A DNA stretch of 64,000 nucleotides from Halictus rubicundus (lineage: Eukaryota; Arthropoda; Insecta; Hymenoptera; Halictidae), in assembly GCF_050948215.1 (NCBI RefSeq), contig NW_027488567.1:1426001-1490000 (forward strand), in the 5' to 3' direction. The translations under genes and the position numbers were made by a program. The notes beneath the pieces are model-generated. The model was not told the origin of the DNA. It ran no database searches and saw only the letters and a list, made by a program, of their open reading frames with translations. Below are positions 1 through 14,500 of this stretch, piece after piece. Numbering within the stretch: the first letter of the stretch is position 1; each line of letters begins with the position of its first letter.

Positions 1-2971
1 TAAGATAGGATAGAGGATAACATAGGGGATTGGATAGGATAGAGGATTGGATAGGATAGAGGATAGGAGACGATAGAGGATAGGAAAGATTACAGGATAG
101 GATACAGGATACGATATTATAGAGGATAGGATAGGATAGAGGATAGGATAGGATAGAGGATAGGATAGGATAGAGGATAGGATAGGATAGAGGATATGAT
201 AGGATAGAGGATAGGATAGGATATAGGATAGGATAGGATAGAGGATAGGATAGGATAGATGATAGGATAGGATAGAGGATTGGATAGGATAGAGAATACC
301 ATAGGATAGAGGATAGGATAGGATTGAGGATAGGATAGTAAAGAGGACAGGATAGGATACAGGATACGATATTATAGAGGATAGGATGGGATAGAGGATA
401 GGATAGGAGAGAGGATAGGATAGGATAGAGGATAGGATACGGATAGAGGATAGGATAGAATAGAGGATAGGATAGAGGATTGTATAGGATAGAGGATATT
501 ATAGGATAGAGGATAGGATAGTATAGAGGATAAGATGGTATACAGGATAGGATAGGATAGACGATAGGATAGGATACAGGATAGGATAGGATAGAGGATA
601 GGATAGGATAGAGGATAGGATAGGATAGAGGATAGGATAGGATAGAGGATAGGATAGGATAGAGGATAGGATACGATAGAGGATAGGATAGAGAATAGGA
701 TAGGATAGAGGATAGGGGATTGGATCGGATACAGGATAGGAGACGGTAGAGGATTGGATAGGATGGAGGATAGGATAGGATAGAGGATATTATAGGATAG
801 AGGATAGGATAGGATTGATGTTAGGATAGGAAAGATTACAGGATAGGATACAGGATACGATATTATAGAGGATACGATATTATAGAGGATAGGATAGGAT
901 AGAGGATAGGATAGGATAGAGGATAGGATAGGATAGAGGATAGGATAGGATAGAGGATAGGATACGATATAGGATTGGATAGGATAGAGGATAGGATAGG
1001 ACAGAGGATAGGATAGGATAGAGGATAGGATAGGATAGAGGATAGGATAGGACAGAGGATAGGATAGGATAGAGGATAGGATATTATAGAGGATAGGATA
1101 GGATAGAGGATAGGATATTATAGAGGATAGGATAGGTTAGAGGATAACATAGGGGATTGGATAGCATAGAGGATAGGAGACGATAGAGGACAGGATAGGT
1201 TTGATGATAGGATAGGAAAGAGGACAGGATAGGATAGAGAATAGGATATTATAGAGGATACGATATTATAGAGGATAGGATAGGATAGAGGATAGGATAG
1301 GATAGAGGATAAGATAGGATAGAGGATAGGATAGGATAGAGGATAGGATAGGATAGAGCAGGGTAGGATAGAGGATAGGATAGAGGATAGGATAGAGGAT
1401 TGGATAGGATAGAGGATATTATAGGATAGAGGATAGGATAGGATGGAGGATAGGATAGGACAGACTACAGGATTGGATACAGGATACGATATTATAGAGG
1501 ATACGATATTATAGAGGATAGGATAGGATAGAGGATAGGATAGGATAGAGGATAGGATAGGATAGAGGATAGGATAGGATAGAGGATAGGATAGGACAGA
1601 CTACAGGATAGGATACAGGATACGATATTATAGAGGATACGATATTATAGAGGATAGGATAGGATAGAGGATAGGATAGGATAAAGGATAGGATAGGATA
1701 GAGGATAAGATAGGATAGAGGATAACATAGGGGATTGGATAGGATAGAGGATAGGAGACGATAGAGGATAGGATAGGATTGATGATAGGATAGGAAAGAT
1801 TACAGGATAGGATACAGGATACGATATTATAGAGGATAGGATAGGATAGAGGATAGGATAGGATAGTGGATAGGATAGGATAGAGGATAGGATAGGATAG
1901 AGGATATGATAGGATAGAGGATAGGATAGGATATAGGATAGGATAGGATAGAGGATAGGATAGGATAGATGATAGGATAGGATAGAGGATAGGATACGGA
2001 TAGAGGATAGGATAGAATAGAGGATAGGATAGAGGATTGTATAGGATAGAGGATATTATAGGATAGAGGATAGGATAGGATAGCGGATAGGATAGTATGG
2101 AGTATACGATTGAATTGAGGATAGGATAGGGTTCAGGATAGGATAGGATAGTGGATAGGAGAAGATAGAGGATAGGATAGGATAGAGGATAGGATACGAT
2201 AGAGGATAGGATAGAGAATAGGATAGGATAGAGGATAGGGGATTGGATCGGATACAGGATAGGAGACGGTAGAGGATAGGATAGCTGATAGGATAGGATC
2301 GAGTATAGGATAGAATTGAGGATAGGATAGGGTTGAGGATAGGATAGGAAAGAGGACAGGATAGGATAGAGGATAGGATAGGATAGAGGATATGATAGGA
2401 TAGAGGATAGCATAGGATAGAGGATAGGATAGGATAGAGAATAACATAGGGGATTGGATAGGATAGAGGATAGGAGACGATAGAGGATAGGATAGGATTG
2501 ATGAAAGGATAGGATAGAGGATAGGAGACGATAGAGGATAGGATAGGATTGATGATAGGATAGGATAGATGATGTTATAGGAAAGAGGATAGGATATGAT
2601 AGAGGATACGATATTATAGAGGATAGGATAGGATAGGGGATAGGATAGGATGGAGGATAGGATACGATAGAGGATAAGATAGGATAGAGTATAACATAGG
2701 GGATTGGATAGGATAGAGGATAGGAGACGATAGAGGATAGGATAGGATTGATGATAGGATAGGAAAGATTACAGGATAGGATACAGGATACGATATTATA
2801 GAGGATAGGATAGGATAGAGGATAGGATAGGATAGAGGATAGGATACGATAGAGGATAGGATAGGATAGAGGATAGGATAGGATAGATGATTGGATAGGA
2901 TAGAGGATACCAAAGGATAGAGGACAGGATAGGATTGAGGATAGGATAGGAAAGAGGACAGGATAGGATAC

Positions 2972-3056
2972 AGGATACGATATTATAGAGGATACGATAT
3001 TATAGAGGATACGATATTATAGAGGATACGATATTATAGAGGATACGATATTATAG
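2972..3056 (+). repeat. Run of five CpG-bearing AGGATACGATATTATAG monomers
   Basis: Five consecutive 17-bp monomers of the variant AGGATACGATATTATAG start at 2,972, 2,989, 3,006, 3,023 and 3,040. This variant departs from the consensus in its last two pentamers and carries a CpG and a TTA. On the complementary strand the TTA reads as TAA, so this monomer is a main source of minus-strand stops. It is preceded by AGGACAGGATAGGATAC, the order seen almost everywhere in the window. Run length varies from one to six between loci, as expected from unequal exchange or slippage. Confidence 0.9.
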
Positions 3057-4099
3057 AGGATAGGATAGGATAGAGGATAGGATAGGATAGAGGATAGGAT
3101 AGGACAGAGGATAGGATAGGATAGATGATTGGATAGGATAGAGGATAGGATACGGATAGAGGATAGGATAGGATAGAGGATAGGATAGAGGATAGGATAG
3201 AGGATTGGATAGGATAGAGGATATTATAGGATAGAGGATAGGGGATTGGATCGGATACAGGATAGGAGACGGTAGAGGATTGGATAGGATAGAGGATAGG
3301 ATAGGACAGAGGATAGGATAGGATAGAGGATAGGATAGGATAGAGGATAGGATACGGATAGAGGATAGGATACGGATAGAGGATAGGATAGGATAAAGGA
3401 TAGGATAGAGGATAGGATAGAGGATTGGATAGGATAGAGGATATTACAGGATAGAGGATAGGATAGGATAGCGGATAGGATAGTATGGAGTATACGATAG
3501 AATTGAGGATAGGATAGGGTTGAGGATAGGATAGGATAGAGGATAGGAGAAGATAGAGGATAGGATAGGATAGAGGATAGGATACGATAGAGGATAGGAT
3601 AGAGAATAGGATAGGATAGAGGATAGGGGATTGGATCGGATACAGGATAGGAGACGGTAGAGGATTGGATAGGATTGAGGATATTATAGGATAGAGGATA
3701 GGATAGGATTGATGATAGGATAGGAAAGATTACAGGATAGGATACAGGAGACGATATTATAGAGGATAGGATAGGATAGAGGATAGGATAGGATAGAGGA
3801 TAGGATAGGATAGAGGATAGGATAGGATATAGGATAGGATAGGATAGAGGATAGGATAGGATAGATGATTGGATAGGATAGAGGTCACCAAAGGATAGAG
3901 GATAGGATAGGAAAGAGGACAGGATAGGATACAGGATACGATATTATAGAGTATACGATATTATAGAGGATACGATATTATAGAGGATAGGATAGGATAG
4001 AGGATAGGATTGGATAGAGGATAGGATAGGATAGAGGATAGGATAGGATAGAGGATAGGATAGGACAGAGTATAGGATAGGATAGAGGATAGGTTAGGA

Positions 4100-7000
4100 T
4101 AGAGGATAGGATACGGATAGAGGATAGGATAGGATAAAGGATAGGATAGAGGATAGGATAGAGGATTGGATAGGATAGAGGATATTATAGGATAGAGGAT
4201 AGGATAGGATAGCGGATAGGATAGTATGGAGTATACGATAGTATTGAGGATAGGATAGGGTTGAGGATAGGATAGGATAGAGGATAGGAGAAGATAGAGG
4301 ATAGGATAGGATAGAGGATAGGATACGATAGAGGATAGGATAGAGAATAGGATAGGATAGAGGATAGGGGATTGGATCGGATATGGGATAGGAGACGGTA
4401 GAGGATATTATAGGATAGAGGATATTATAGGATTGATGATAGGATAGGAAAGATTACAGGATAGGATACAGGATACGATATTATAGAGGATACGATATTA
4501 TAGAGGATAGGATAGGATAGAGGATAGGATAGGATAGAGGATAGGATAGGATAGAGGATAGGATAGGATATAGGATAGGATAGGATAGAGCATGGGATAG
4601 GATAGAGGATAGGATAGCATATAGGATTGGATCGGATAGAGGATACCAAAGGATAGAGGATAGGATAGGAATGAGGATAGGATAGGAAAGAGGACAGGAT
4701 AGGATACAGGATACGATATTATAGAGGATACTATATTATAGAGGATAGGATAGGATAGAGGATAGGATAGGATATAGGATAGGATAGGATAGAGGATAGG
4801 ATAGGATAGGATAGAGGATAGGATAGAGGATAGGATAGGACAGAGGATAGGATAGGATAGAGGATAGGATAGGATAGAGGATAGGATGGGATAGAGGATA
4901 GGATGGGATACAGGATAGGATAGGATAGAGGATAGGATAGGATAGAGGATAGGATAGGATAGAGGATAGGATAGGATAGAGGATAGGATAGGATAGAGGA
5001 TAGGATAGGATAGAGGATAGGATAGGACAGAGGATAGGATAGCATAGAGGATAGGATATTATAGAGGATAGGATAGGATAGAGGATAGGATATTATAGAG
5101 GATAGGATAGGTTAGAGGATAACATAGGGGATTGGATAGCATAGAGCATAGGAGACGATAGAGGACAGGATAGGTTTGATGATAGGATAGGAAAGAGGAC
5201 AGGATAGGATACAGGATACGATATTATAGAGGATACGATATTATAGAGGATAGGATAGGATAGAGGATAGGATAGGATAGAGGATAAGATAGGATAGAGG
5301 ATAGGATAGGATAGGATAGAGGATAGGATAGGATAGAGCAGGATAGGATAGAGCATAGGATAGAGGATAGGATAGAGGATTGGATAAGATAGAGGATATT
5401 ATAGGATAGAGGATAGGATAGGATAGCGGATAGGATAGGATGGAGTATAGGATAGAATTGAGGATAGGATAGGGTTGAGGATAGGATAGGAAAGAGGACA
5501 GGATAGGATAGAGGATAGGTTAGGATAGAGGATAGGATAGGATAGAGGATACGATACGATAGAGGATAGGATAGAGGATAGGGGATTGGATCGGATACAG
5601 GATAGGAGACGGTAGAGGATTGGATAGGATAGAGGATATTATAGGCTAGAGGATAGGATAGGATGGAGGATAGGATAGGATAGAGGATAACATAGGATAG
5701 AGGATAACATAGGGGATTGGATAGGATAGAGGATAGGAGACGATAGAGGATAGGATAGAGAATAGGATAGGATAGAGGATAGGGGATTGGATCGGATACA
5801 GGATAGGAGACGGTAGAGGATTGGATAGGATAGAGGATATTATAGGATAGAGGATAGGATAGGATATAGGATAGGATAGGATAGAGCATGGGATAGGATA
5901 GAGGATAGGATAGGATAGAGGATTGGATAGGATAGAGGATAGGATAGGATAAAGGATAGGATAGAGGATAGGATAGAGGATTGGATAGGATAGAGGATAT
6001 TATAGGATACAGGATAGGATAGGATAGCGGATAGGATAGTATGGAGTATACGATAGTATTGAGGATAGAATAGGGTTGAGGATAGGATAGGATAGAGGAT
6101 AGGATACGATAGAGGATAGGATAGAGAATAGGATAGGATAGAGGATAGGGGATTGGATCGGATATGGGATAGGAGACGGTAGAGGATTGGATAGGATAGA
6201 GGATATTATAGGATAGAGGATAGGATAGGATTGATGATAGGATAGGAAAGATTACAGGATAGGATACAGGCTACGATATTATAGAGGATACGATATTATA
6301 GAGGATAGGATAGGATAGAGGATAGGATAGGATAGAGGATAGGATAGGATAGAGGATAGGATAGGATAGAGGATTGGATAGGATAGAGGATACCAAAGGA
6401 TAGAGGATAGGATAGGAATGAGGATAGGATAGGAAAGAGGACAGGATAGGATACAGGATACGATATTATAGAGGATACTATATTATAGAGGATAGGATAG
6501 GATAGAGGATAGGATAGGATAGAGGATAGGATAGGATAGAGGATAGGATAGGATATAGGATAGGATAGGATAGAGCATGGGATAGGATAGAGGATAGGAT
6601 AGGATAGAGGATTGGATAGGATAGAGGATACCAAAGGATAGAGGATAGGATAGGAATGAGGATAGGATAGGAAAGAGGACAGGATAGGATACAGGATACG
6701 ATATTATAGAGGATACTATATTATAGAGGATAGGATAGGATAGAGGATAGGATAGGATAGAGGATAGGATAGGATAGAGGATAGGATAGGATAGAGGATA
6801 GGATAGGACAGAGGATAGGATAGGATAGAGGATAGGATAGGATAGAGGATAGGATGGGATAGAGGATAGGATGGGATACAGGATAGGATAGGATAGAGGA
6901 TAGGATAGGATAGAGGATAGGATAGGATAGAGGATAGGATAGGATAGAGGATAGGATAGGATAGAGGACAGGATAGGATACAGGATACGATATTATAGAG

Positions 7001-7520
7001 GATACGATATTATAGAGGATAGGATAGGATAGAGGATAGGATAGGATAGAGGATAAAATAGGATAGAGGATAGGATAGGATAGGATAGAGCAGGATATGA
7101 TAGAGGATAGGATAGGATAGGATAGAGCAGGATAGGATAGAGGATAGGATAGAGGATAGGATAGAGGATTGGATAAGATAGAGGATATTATAGGATAGAG
7201 GATAGGATAGGATAGCGGATAGGATAGGATGGAGTATAGGATAGAATTGAGGATAGGATAGGGTTGAGGATAGGATAGGAAAGAGGACAGGATAGGATAG
7301 AGGCTAGGATAGGATAGAGGATAGGATAGGATAGAGGATACGATACGATAGAGGATAGGATAGAGGATAGGGGATTGGATCGGATACAGGATAGGAGACG
7401 GTAGAGGATTGGATAGGATAGAGGATATTATAGGCTAGAGGATAGGATAGGATGGAGGATAGGATAGGATAGAGGATAACATAGGATAGAGGATAACATA
7501 GGGGATTGGATAGGATAGAG
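4100..7520 (+). repeat. Composite block duplicated at about 1.8-2.0 kb offset
   Basis: A block at roughly 4.1-5.7 kb recurs at roughly 5.9-7.5 kb. Paired landmarks are AGTATGGAG at 4,223 and 6,039, GCATGGG at 4,590 and 6,575, GGGATACAGG at 4,905 and 6,873, GGATTGGATAAGAT at 5,377 and 7,166, and ATAGGCTAG at 5,641 and 7,430. Offsets drift between 1,789 and 1,985 bp because each copy has gained or lost local tandem units, including a 238-bp insertion in the second copy. The variants occur in the same order, so this is one duplicated composite and not chance similarity of a simple repeat. Confidence 0.75.
6420..6950 (+). repeat. 238-bp local tandem duplication
   Basis: The rare string GATACTATATTATAGAGG occurs at 6,474 and again at 6,712, 238 bp (14 monomers of 17 bp) apart. 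Flanking variants, including GGAATGAGG and GGAAAGAGGACAGG, repeat in step. The related locus at 4,728 has a single copy, so the duplication probably arose after the larger duplication joining these regions. Confidence 0.7.
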
Positions 7521-8649
7521 GATAGGAGACGATAGAGGATAGGATAGGATTGATGATAGGATAGGAAAGATTACAGGATAGGATACAGTATACGATATTA
7601 TAGAGGATACGATATTATAGAGGATAGGATAGGATAGAGGATATGATAGGATAGAGGATAGGATAGGATAGAGGATAGGATAGGATATAGGATAGGATAG
7701 GATAGAGGATAGGATAGGATAGAGGATAGGATAGGATAGAGGATAGGATAGGATAGATGATTGGATAGGATAGAGGATACCAAAGGATAGAGGATAGGAT
7801 AGGATTGAGGATAGGATAGGAAAGAGGACAGGATAGTATACAGGATACGATATTATAGAGGATATGATATTATAGAGGACAGGATAGGATAGAGGATAGG
7901 ATAGGATAGAGGATAGGATAGGATAGAGGATAGGATAGGATAGGATAGAGGATAGGATAGGATAGAGGATAGGATAGGATAGAGGATAGGATAGGATAGA
8001 GGCTAGGATAGGATAGAGGATAGGATAGGATAGAGGATAGGATAGGACAGAGGATAGGATACGGATAGAGGATAGGATAGAATAGAGGATAGGATAGAGG
8101 ATAGGAAAGAGGATTGGATAGCATAGAGGATAGGATAGGATGGAGCAGGATAGGATAGAGGATAGGATAGAGGATAGGATAGAGGATTGGATAGGATAGA
8201 GGATATTATAGGATAGAGGATAGGATAGGATAGCGGATAGGATAGGATGGAGTATAGGATAGAATTGAGGATAGGATAGGGTTGAGGATAAGATAGGAAA
8301 GAGGACAGGATAGGATAGAGGATAGGATAGAGGATTGGATAGGATAGAGGATATTATAGGATAGAGGATAGGATAGGATAGCGGATAGGATAGGATGGAG
8401 TATAGGATAGAATTGAGGATAGGATAGGGTTGAGGATAAGATAGGAAAGAGGACAGGATAGGATAGAGGATAGGCGATTGGATCGGATACAGGATAGGAG
8501 ACGGTAGAGGATTGGATAGGATAGAGGATAGGATAGGATTGAGGATAGGAGAGGATAGAGCAGATGATAGAGCATAGGAAAGAATTGAGGATAGGATAGG
8601 ATAGAATATAGGATAGGATAGAGAATAGGATAGGATACATGATATTATA

Positions 8650-11590
8650 TGATAGAGGATAGGATAGGATAGAGGATAGGATAGGATAGAGGATAAGATA
8701 GGATAGAGGACAGGATAGGATAGAGGATAGGATAGGATAGAGGATTGGATAGGATAGAGGATAGGATAGGATAGATGATAGAGTAGGCTAGAGGATAGGA
8801 TAGGATAGGGAATAGGATAGGATAGACGATATTATAGGAAAGAGGATAGGATATGATAGAGGATACGATATTATAGAGGATAGGATAGACGATAACATAG
8901 GGGATTGGATAGGATAGAGAATAGGATAGGATAGAGGATAGGATAGGATAGAGGATAGGATACGATAGAGGATTGGATAGGATAGAGGATACGATAGGAT
9001 AGAGGATAGGATAGGATTGAGGATAGGAAAGGAAAGAGGACAGGATAGGATAGAGGATAGGATAGGATAGAGGATAGGATAGGACAGAGGATAGGATAGG
9101 ATAGAGGATAGGATAGGATAGAGGATAGGATACGATAGAGGATTGGATAGGATAGAGGATACGATAGGATAGAGGATAGGATAGGGTATAGAATAGGATA
9201 GGATAGAGGATAGGATAGGATAGAGGATAGGAAAGGAAAGAGGACAGGATAGGATAGAGGATAGGATAGGATAGAGGATAGGATAGGACAGAGGATAGGA
9301 TAGGATAGAGGATAGGATAGGATAGAGGATAGGATAGGATAGATGATAGAGTAGGCTAGAGGATAGGATAGGATAGGGAATAGGATAGGATAGACGATAT
9401 TATAGGAAAGAGGATAGGATATGATACAGGATACGATATTATAGAGGATAGGATAGACGATAACATAGGGGATTGGATAGGATAGAGAATAGGATAGGAT
9501 AGAGGATAGGATAGGATAGAGGATAGGATACGATAGAGGATTGGATAGGATAGAGGATACGATAGGATAGAGGATAGGATAGGATTGAGGATAGGAAAGG
9601 AAAGAGGACAGGATAGGATAGAGGATAGGATAGGATAGAGGATAGGATAGGACAGAGGATAGGATAGGATAGAGGATAGGATAGGATAGAGGATAGGATA
9701 CGATAGAGGATTGGATAGGATAGAGGATAGGATAGGATAGATGATAGAGTAGGCTAGAGGATAGGATAGGATAGGGAATAGGATAGGATAGACGATATTA
9801 TAGGAAAGAGGATAGGATATGATAGAGGATACGATATTATAGAGGATAGGATAGACGATAACATAGGGGATTGGATAGGATAGAGAATAGGATAGGATAG
9901 AGGATAGGATAGGATAGAGGATAGGATACGATAGAGGATTGGATAGGATAGAGGATACGATAGGATAGAGGATAGGATAGGATTGAGGATAGGAAAGGAA
10001 AGAGGACAGGATAGGATAGAGGATAGGATAGGATAGAGGATAGGATAGGACAGAGGATAGGATAGGATAGAGGATAGGATAGGATAGAGGATAGGATACG
10101 ATAGAGGATTGGATAGGATAGAGGATACGATAGGATAGAGGATAGGATAGGGTATAGAATAGGATAGGATAGAGGATAGGATAGGATAGAGGATAGGAAA
10201 GGAAAGAGGACAGGATAGGATAGAGGATAGGATAGGATAGAGGATAGGATAGGACAGAGGATAGGATAGGATAGAGGATAGGATAGGATAGAGGATAGGA
10301 TAGGATAGATGATAGAGTAGGCTAGAGGATAGGATAGGATAGGGAATAGGATAGGATAGACGATATTATAGGAAAGAGGATAGGATATGATACAGGATAC
10401 GATATTATAGAGGATAGGATAGACGATAACATAGGGGATTGGATAGGATAGAGAATAGGATAGGATAGAGGATAGGATAGGATAGAGGATAGGATACGAT
10501 AGAGGATTGGATAGGATAGAGGATACGATAGGATAGAGGATAGGATAGGATTGAGGATAGGAAAGGAAAGAGGACAGGATAGGATAGAGGATAGGATAGG
10601 ATAGAGGATAGGATAGGACAGAGGATAGGATAGGATAGAGGATAGGATAGGATAGAGGATAGGATACGATAGAGGATTGGATAGGATAGAGGATACGATA
10701 GGATAGAGGATAGGATAGGGTATAGAATAGGATAGGATAGAGGATAGGATAGGATAGAGGATAGGAAAGGAAAGAGGACAGGATAGGATAGAGGATAGGA
10801 TAGGATAGAGGATAGGATAGGACAGAGGATAGGATAGGATAGAGGATAGGATAGGATAGAGGATAGGATACGATAGAGGATTGGATAGGATAGAGGATAC
10901 GATAGGATAGAGGATAGGATAGGATATAGGATAGGATAGGATAGAGGATTGGATAGGATAGAGGATACGATAGGATAGAGGATAGGATAGGATTGAGGAT
11001 AGGAAAGGAAAGAGGACAGGATAGGATAGAGGATAGGATAGGATAGAGGATAGGATAGGACAGAGGATAGGATAGGATAGAGGATAGGATAGGATAGAGG
11101 ATAGGATACGATAGAGGATTGGATAGGATAGAGGATACGATAGGATAGAGGATAGGATAGGATATAGGATAGGATAGGATAGAGGATAGGATAGGATAGA
11201 GGATAGGATAGGATAGAGTATAGGATAGGATAGAGGATAGGATAGGATAGAGGATAGGATACGATAGAGGATTGGATAGGATAGAGGATACGATAGGATA
11301 GAGGATAGGATAGGATTGAGGATAGGAAAGGAAAGAGGACAGGATAGGATAGAGGATAGGATAGGATAGAGGATAGGATAGGACAGAGGATAGGATAGGA
11401 TAGAGGATAGGATAGGATACAGGATAGGATACGATAGAGGATTGGATAGGATAGAGGATACGATAGGATAGAGGATAGGATAGGATATAGGATAGGGTAG
11501 GATAGAGGATAGGTTAGGACAGAGGATAGGATAGGATAGAGGATACGATAGGATAGAGGATATGATAGGTTAGAGGATAGGATAGGATAG
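8650..11590 (+). repeat. Segment B: GAGTAGGCTAGAGG higher-order block
   Basis: Satellite only. The marker GAGTAGGCTAG occurs at 8,781, 9,349, 9,747 and 10,315, with intervals of 568, 398 and 568 bp. A second marker, AGGAAAGGAAAGAGGACAGG, occurs at 9,025, 9,229, 9,593, 9,991, 10,195, 10,559, 10,763, 11,001 and 11,324. Both are confined to this segment as far as I can see. Toward 11.6 kb the order breaks down and less ordered monomers follow. The segment looks like a recent local amplification with its own variant set. Confidence 0.8.
8763..10694 (+). repeat. 966-bp tandem duplication, two copies
   Basis: The copies span about 8,763-9,728 and 9,729-10,694. Markers separated by exactly 966 bp include GAGTAGGCTAG (8,781 and 9,747; 9,349 and 10,315) and GGGTATAGAAT (9,184 and 10,150). 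The private change ATGATACAGG in place of ATGATAGAGG appears only in the second sub-block of each copy. That shows the 568+398 bp pair was copied as one unit. By eye the copies look identical or almost so. Exact ends cannot be set because the flanks are the same satellite. Confidence 0.85.
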
Positions 11591-14500
11591 AGGATAGGAT
11601 AGGATAGATGATATTATAGGAAAGAGGATAGGATATGATAGAGGATACGATATTACAGAGGATAGGATAGGATAGGGGATAACATAGAGGATTGGATAGG
11701 ATAGAGGATAGGATAGGATTGATGATAGGATAGGAAAGAGGACAGGATAGGATACAGGATACGATATTATAGAGGATATGATATTATAGAGGACAGGATA
11801 CGATAGAGGATAGGATAGGATAGAGGATAGGATAGGATAGATTATAGGATAGGATAGAGGATAGGATATAATAGGATAGAGGATAGGATAGGATAGAGGA
11901 TAGGATAGGATAGAGGATAGGATAGGATAGATGATAGGATAGGAAACAGGATAGGTTATGATAGAGGATACGATATTATAGAGGATAGGATAGGAAAGAG
12001 GATAGGATAGGATAGAGGATAGGATAGGATTGAGGATAGGATAGGAAAGAGGATAGGATAGGATAGAGGATAGGATAGGATAGAGGATAGGATAGAGGAT
12101 AGTATAGAGGATTGGATAGGATAGAGGATATTATAGGATAGAGGATAGGATAGGATAGAGGATAGGATAGGATAGATGATATTATAGGAAAGAGGATAGG
12201 TTATGATAGAGGATACGATATTATAGAGGATAGGATAGGATAGAGGATAGGATAGGATAGAGGATAGGATAGGATAGAGGATAGGATAGGATAGAGGATA
12301 GGATAGGATAGAGGATAGGATAGGAAAGAGGATAGGATAGGATAGAGGATAGGATAGGATAGAGGATAGGATAGGATACAGGATAGGATAGGACAGAGGA
12401 TAGGATAGGATAGAGGATAGGATAGGATAGAAGATAGGATAGGATAGAAGATAGGATAGGATAGAAGATAGGATAGGACCGAGGATAGCATAGGATAGGG
12501 GATAGGATATTATAGAGGATAGGATAGGATAGAGGATAGGATATTATAGAGGATTGGATAGGATAGAGGATAACATAGGGGATTGGATAGCATAGAGGAT
12601 AGGAGACGATAGAGGATAGGATAGGATAGAGGATAGAATAGGATAGATGATATTATAGGATAGAGGATAGGATAGGATGGAGGATAGGATAGGATAGAGG
12701 ATAGGATATAGGATTGGATAGGATAGAGGATAGGATCGGATAGAGGATAGGATAGGATAGAGGATAGGATAGGATAGATGATATTATAGGATAGAGGATA
12801 GGATAGGATGGAGGATAGGATAGGATAGATGATAAGATAGGATAGAGAATAGGATAAGATAGAGGATAGGATAGGATAGAGGATAGGATAGGATAGATGA
12901 TATTATAGGAAAGAGTATAGGATATGATAGAGGATACGATATTATAGAGTATTGGATAGGATAGAGGATAGGATAGGATAGCGGATAGGATAGGATGGAG
13001 TATACGATAGAATTGAGGATAGGATAGAGTTGAGGATAGGATAGGATCGAGGATACGATACGATAGAGGATAGGATAGAGAATAGGATAGGATAGAGGAT
13101 AGAGGATTGGATCGGATACAGGATAGGAGACTGTAGAAGATTGGATAGGATAGAGGATAGGATAGGATAGAGGATATTATAGGATAGAGGATAGAATAGG
13201 ATGGAGGATAGGATAGGATAGAGGATAGGATAGGATAGAGGATAGGATAGGATAGAGGATTGGATAGGATAGAGGATAGGATAGGATAGAGGATAGGATA
13301 GGATAGAGGATATGATAGCATAGGGGATATGATAGCATAGGGGATAGGAGACGATAGAGGATAGGATTGGATAGAATATAGGATAGGATAGATGGTATTA
13401 TAGGATAGAGGATAGGATAGGATGGAGGATAGGATAGGATAGAGGATAGGATATAGGATTGGATAGGATAGAGGATAGGATCGGATAGAGGATAGGATAG
13501 GATTGAGGATAGGAGAGGATAGAGCAGATGATAGAGCATAGGCAAGAATTGAGGATAGGATAGGATAGAATATAGGATAGTATAGAGAATGGGATAGGAT
13601 AGTTGATGTTATAGGATAGAGGATAGGATAGGATGGAGGATAGGACAGGATAGAGGATAGGATAGGATAGAGGATAGGATAGGATAGAGGATAGGATTGG
13701 ATAGAGGATATTATAGGACAGAGGATAGGATAGGATAGAGGATAGGATATTATAGAGGATAGGATAGGATAGAGGATAGGATATTATAGAGGATAGGATA
13801 GGATAGAGGATAACATAGGGGATTGGATAGCATAGAGGATAGGAGACGATAGAGGATAGGATAGGATAGAGGATAGGATAGGATAGATGATATTATAGGA
13901 TAGAGGCTAGGATAGGATGGAAGATAGGATAGGATAGAGGATAGGATATAGGATTGGATAGGATAGAGGATAGAATCGGATAGAGGATAGGATAGGATTG
14001 AGGATAGGAGAGGATAGATCAGATGATAGAGCATAGGAAAGAATTGAGGATAGGATAGGATAGAATATAGGATAGGATAGAGAATAGGATAGGATAGATG
14101 ATATTATAGGATAGAGGATAGGATAGGAAGAAGGAAAGGATAGAGGATAGGATATAGGATTTGATAGGATAGAGGATACGATAGGATAGAGGATTGGATA
14201 GGATAGAGGATGCGATAGGATAGAGGATAGGATAGGATAGAGGATAGGAAAGGATAGAGGATAGGATATTATAGAGGATAGGATAGGATAGAGGATAACA
14301 TAGGGGATTGGATAGCATAGAGGATAGGAGACGATAGAGGATAGGATAGGATAGGATAGATGATATTATAGGATAGAGGATAGGATAGGAGAGAGGATAG
14401 GATAGGATAGAGGATTGGATAGGATAGAGGATGCGATAGGATAGAGGATAGGATAGGATAGAGGATAGGATAGGATAGAGGAAAGGATATTGTAGAGGAT

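Larger units (their letters stand above)
1..8650 (+). repeat. Segment A: diverse satellite with left-specific variants
   Basis: This stretch holds only satellite. It is the most heterogeneous part of the array and has markers that are rare or absent in the central block. They are GGAAAGATTACAGG (near 85, 830, 1,795, 2,765, 3,725, 4,450, 6,250 and 7,570), ACCAAAGG (near 2,909, 3,890, 4,645, 6,390, 6,633 and 7,780), and a composite of GGGGATTGGATCGGATA followed by GGAGACGGTAGAGG (near 717, 2,240, 3,245, 3,630, 4,365, 5,585, 5,780, 6,150, 7,370 and 8,465). Composite blocks recur with shifting offsets: the block at about 80-540 resembles 1,790-2,100, with the offset changing from 1,720 to 1,557 through indels. 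I see nothing gene-like here. The limits are soft. Confidence 0.8.

Noticed and set aside
8763..10694. CRISPR-like array of repeats and spacers
   Set aside because: The intervening sequence is the same satellite monomer and not unique spacers, period and length do not fit, and no cas-like gene exists in the window.
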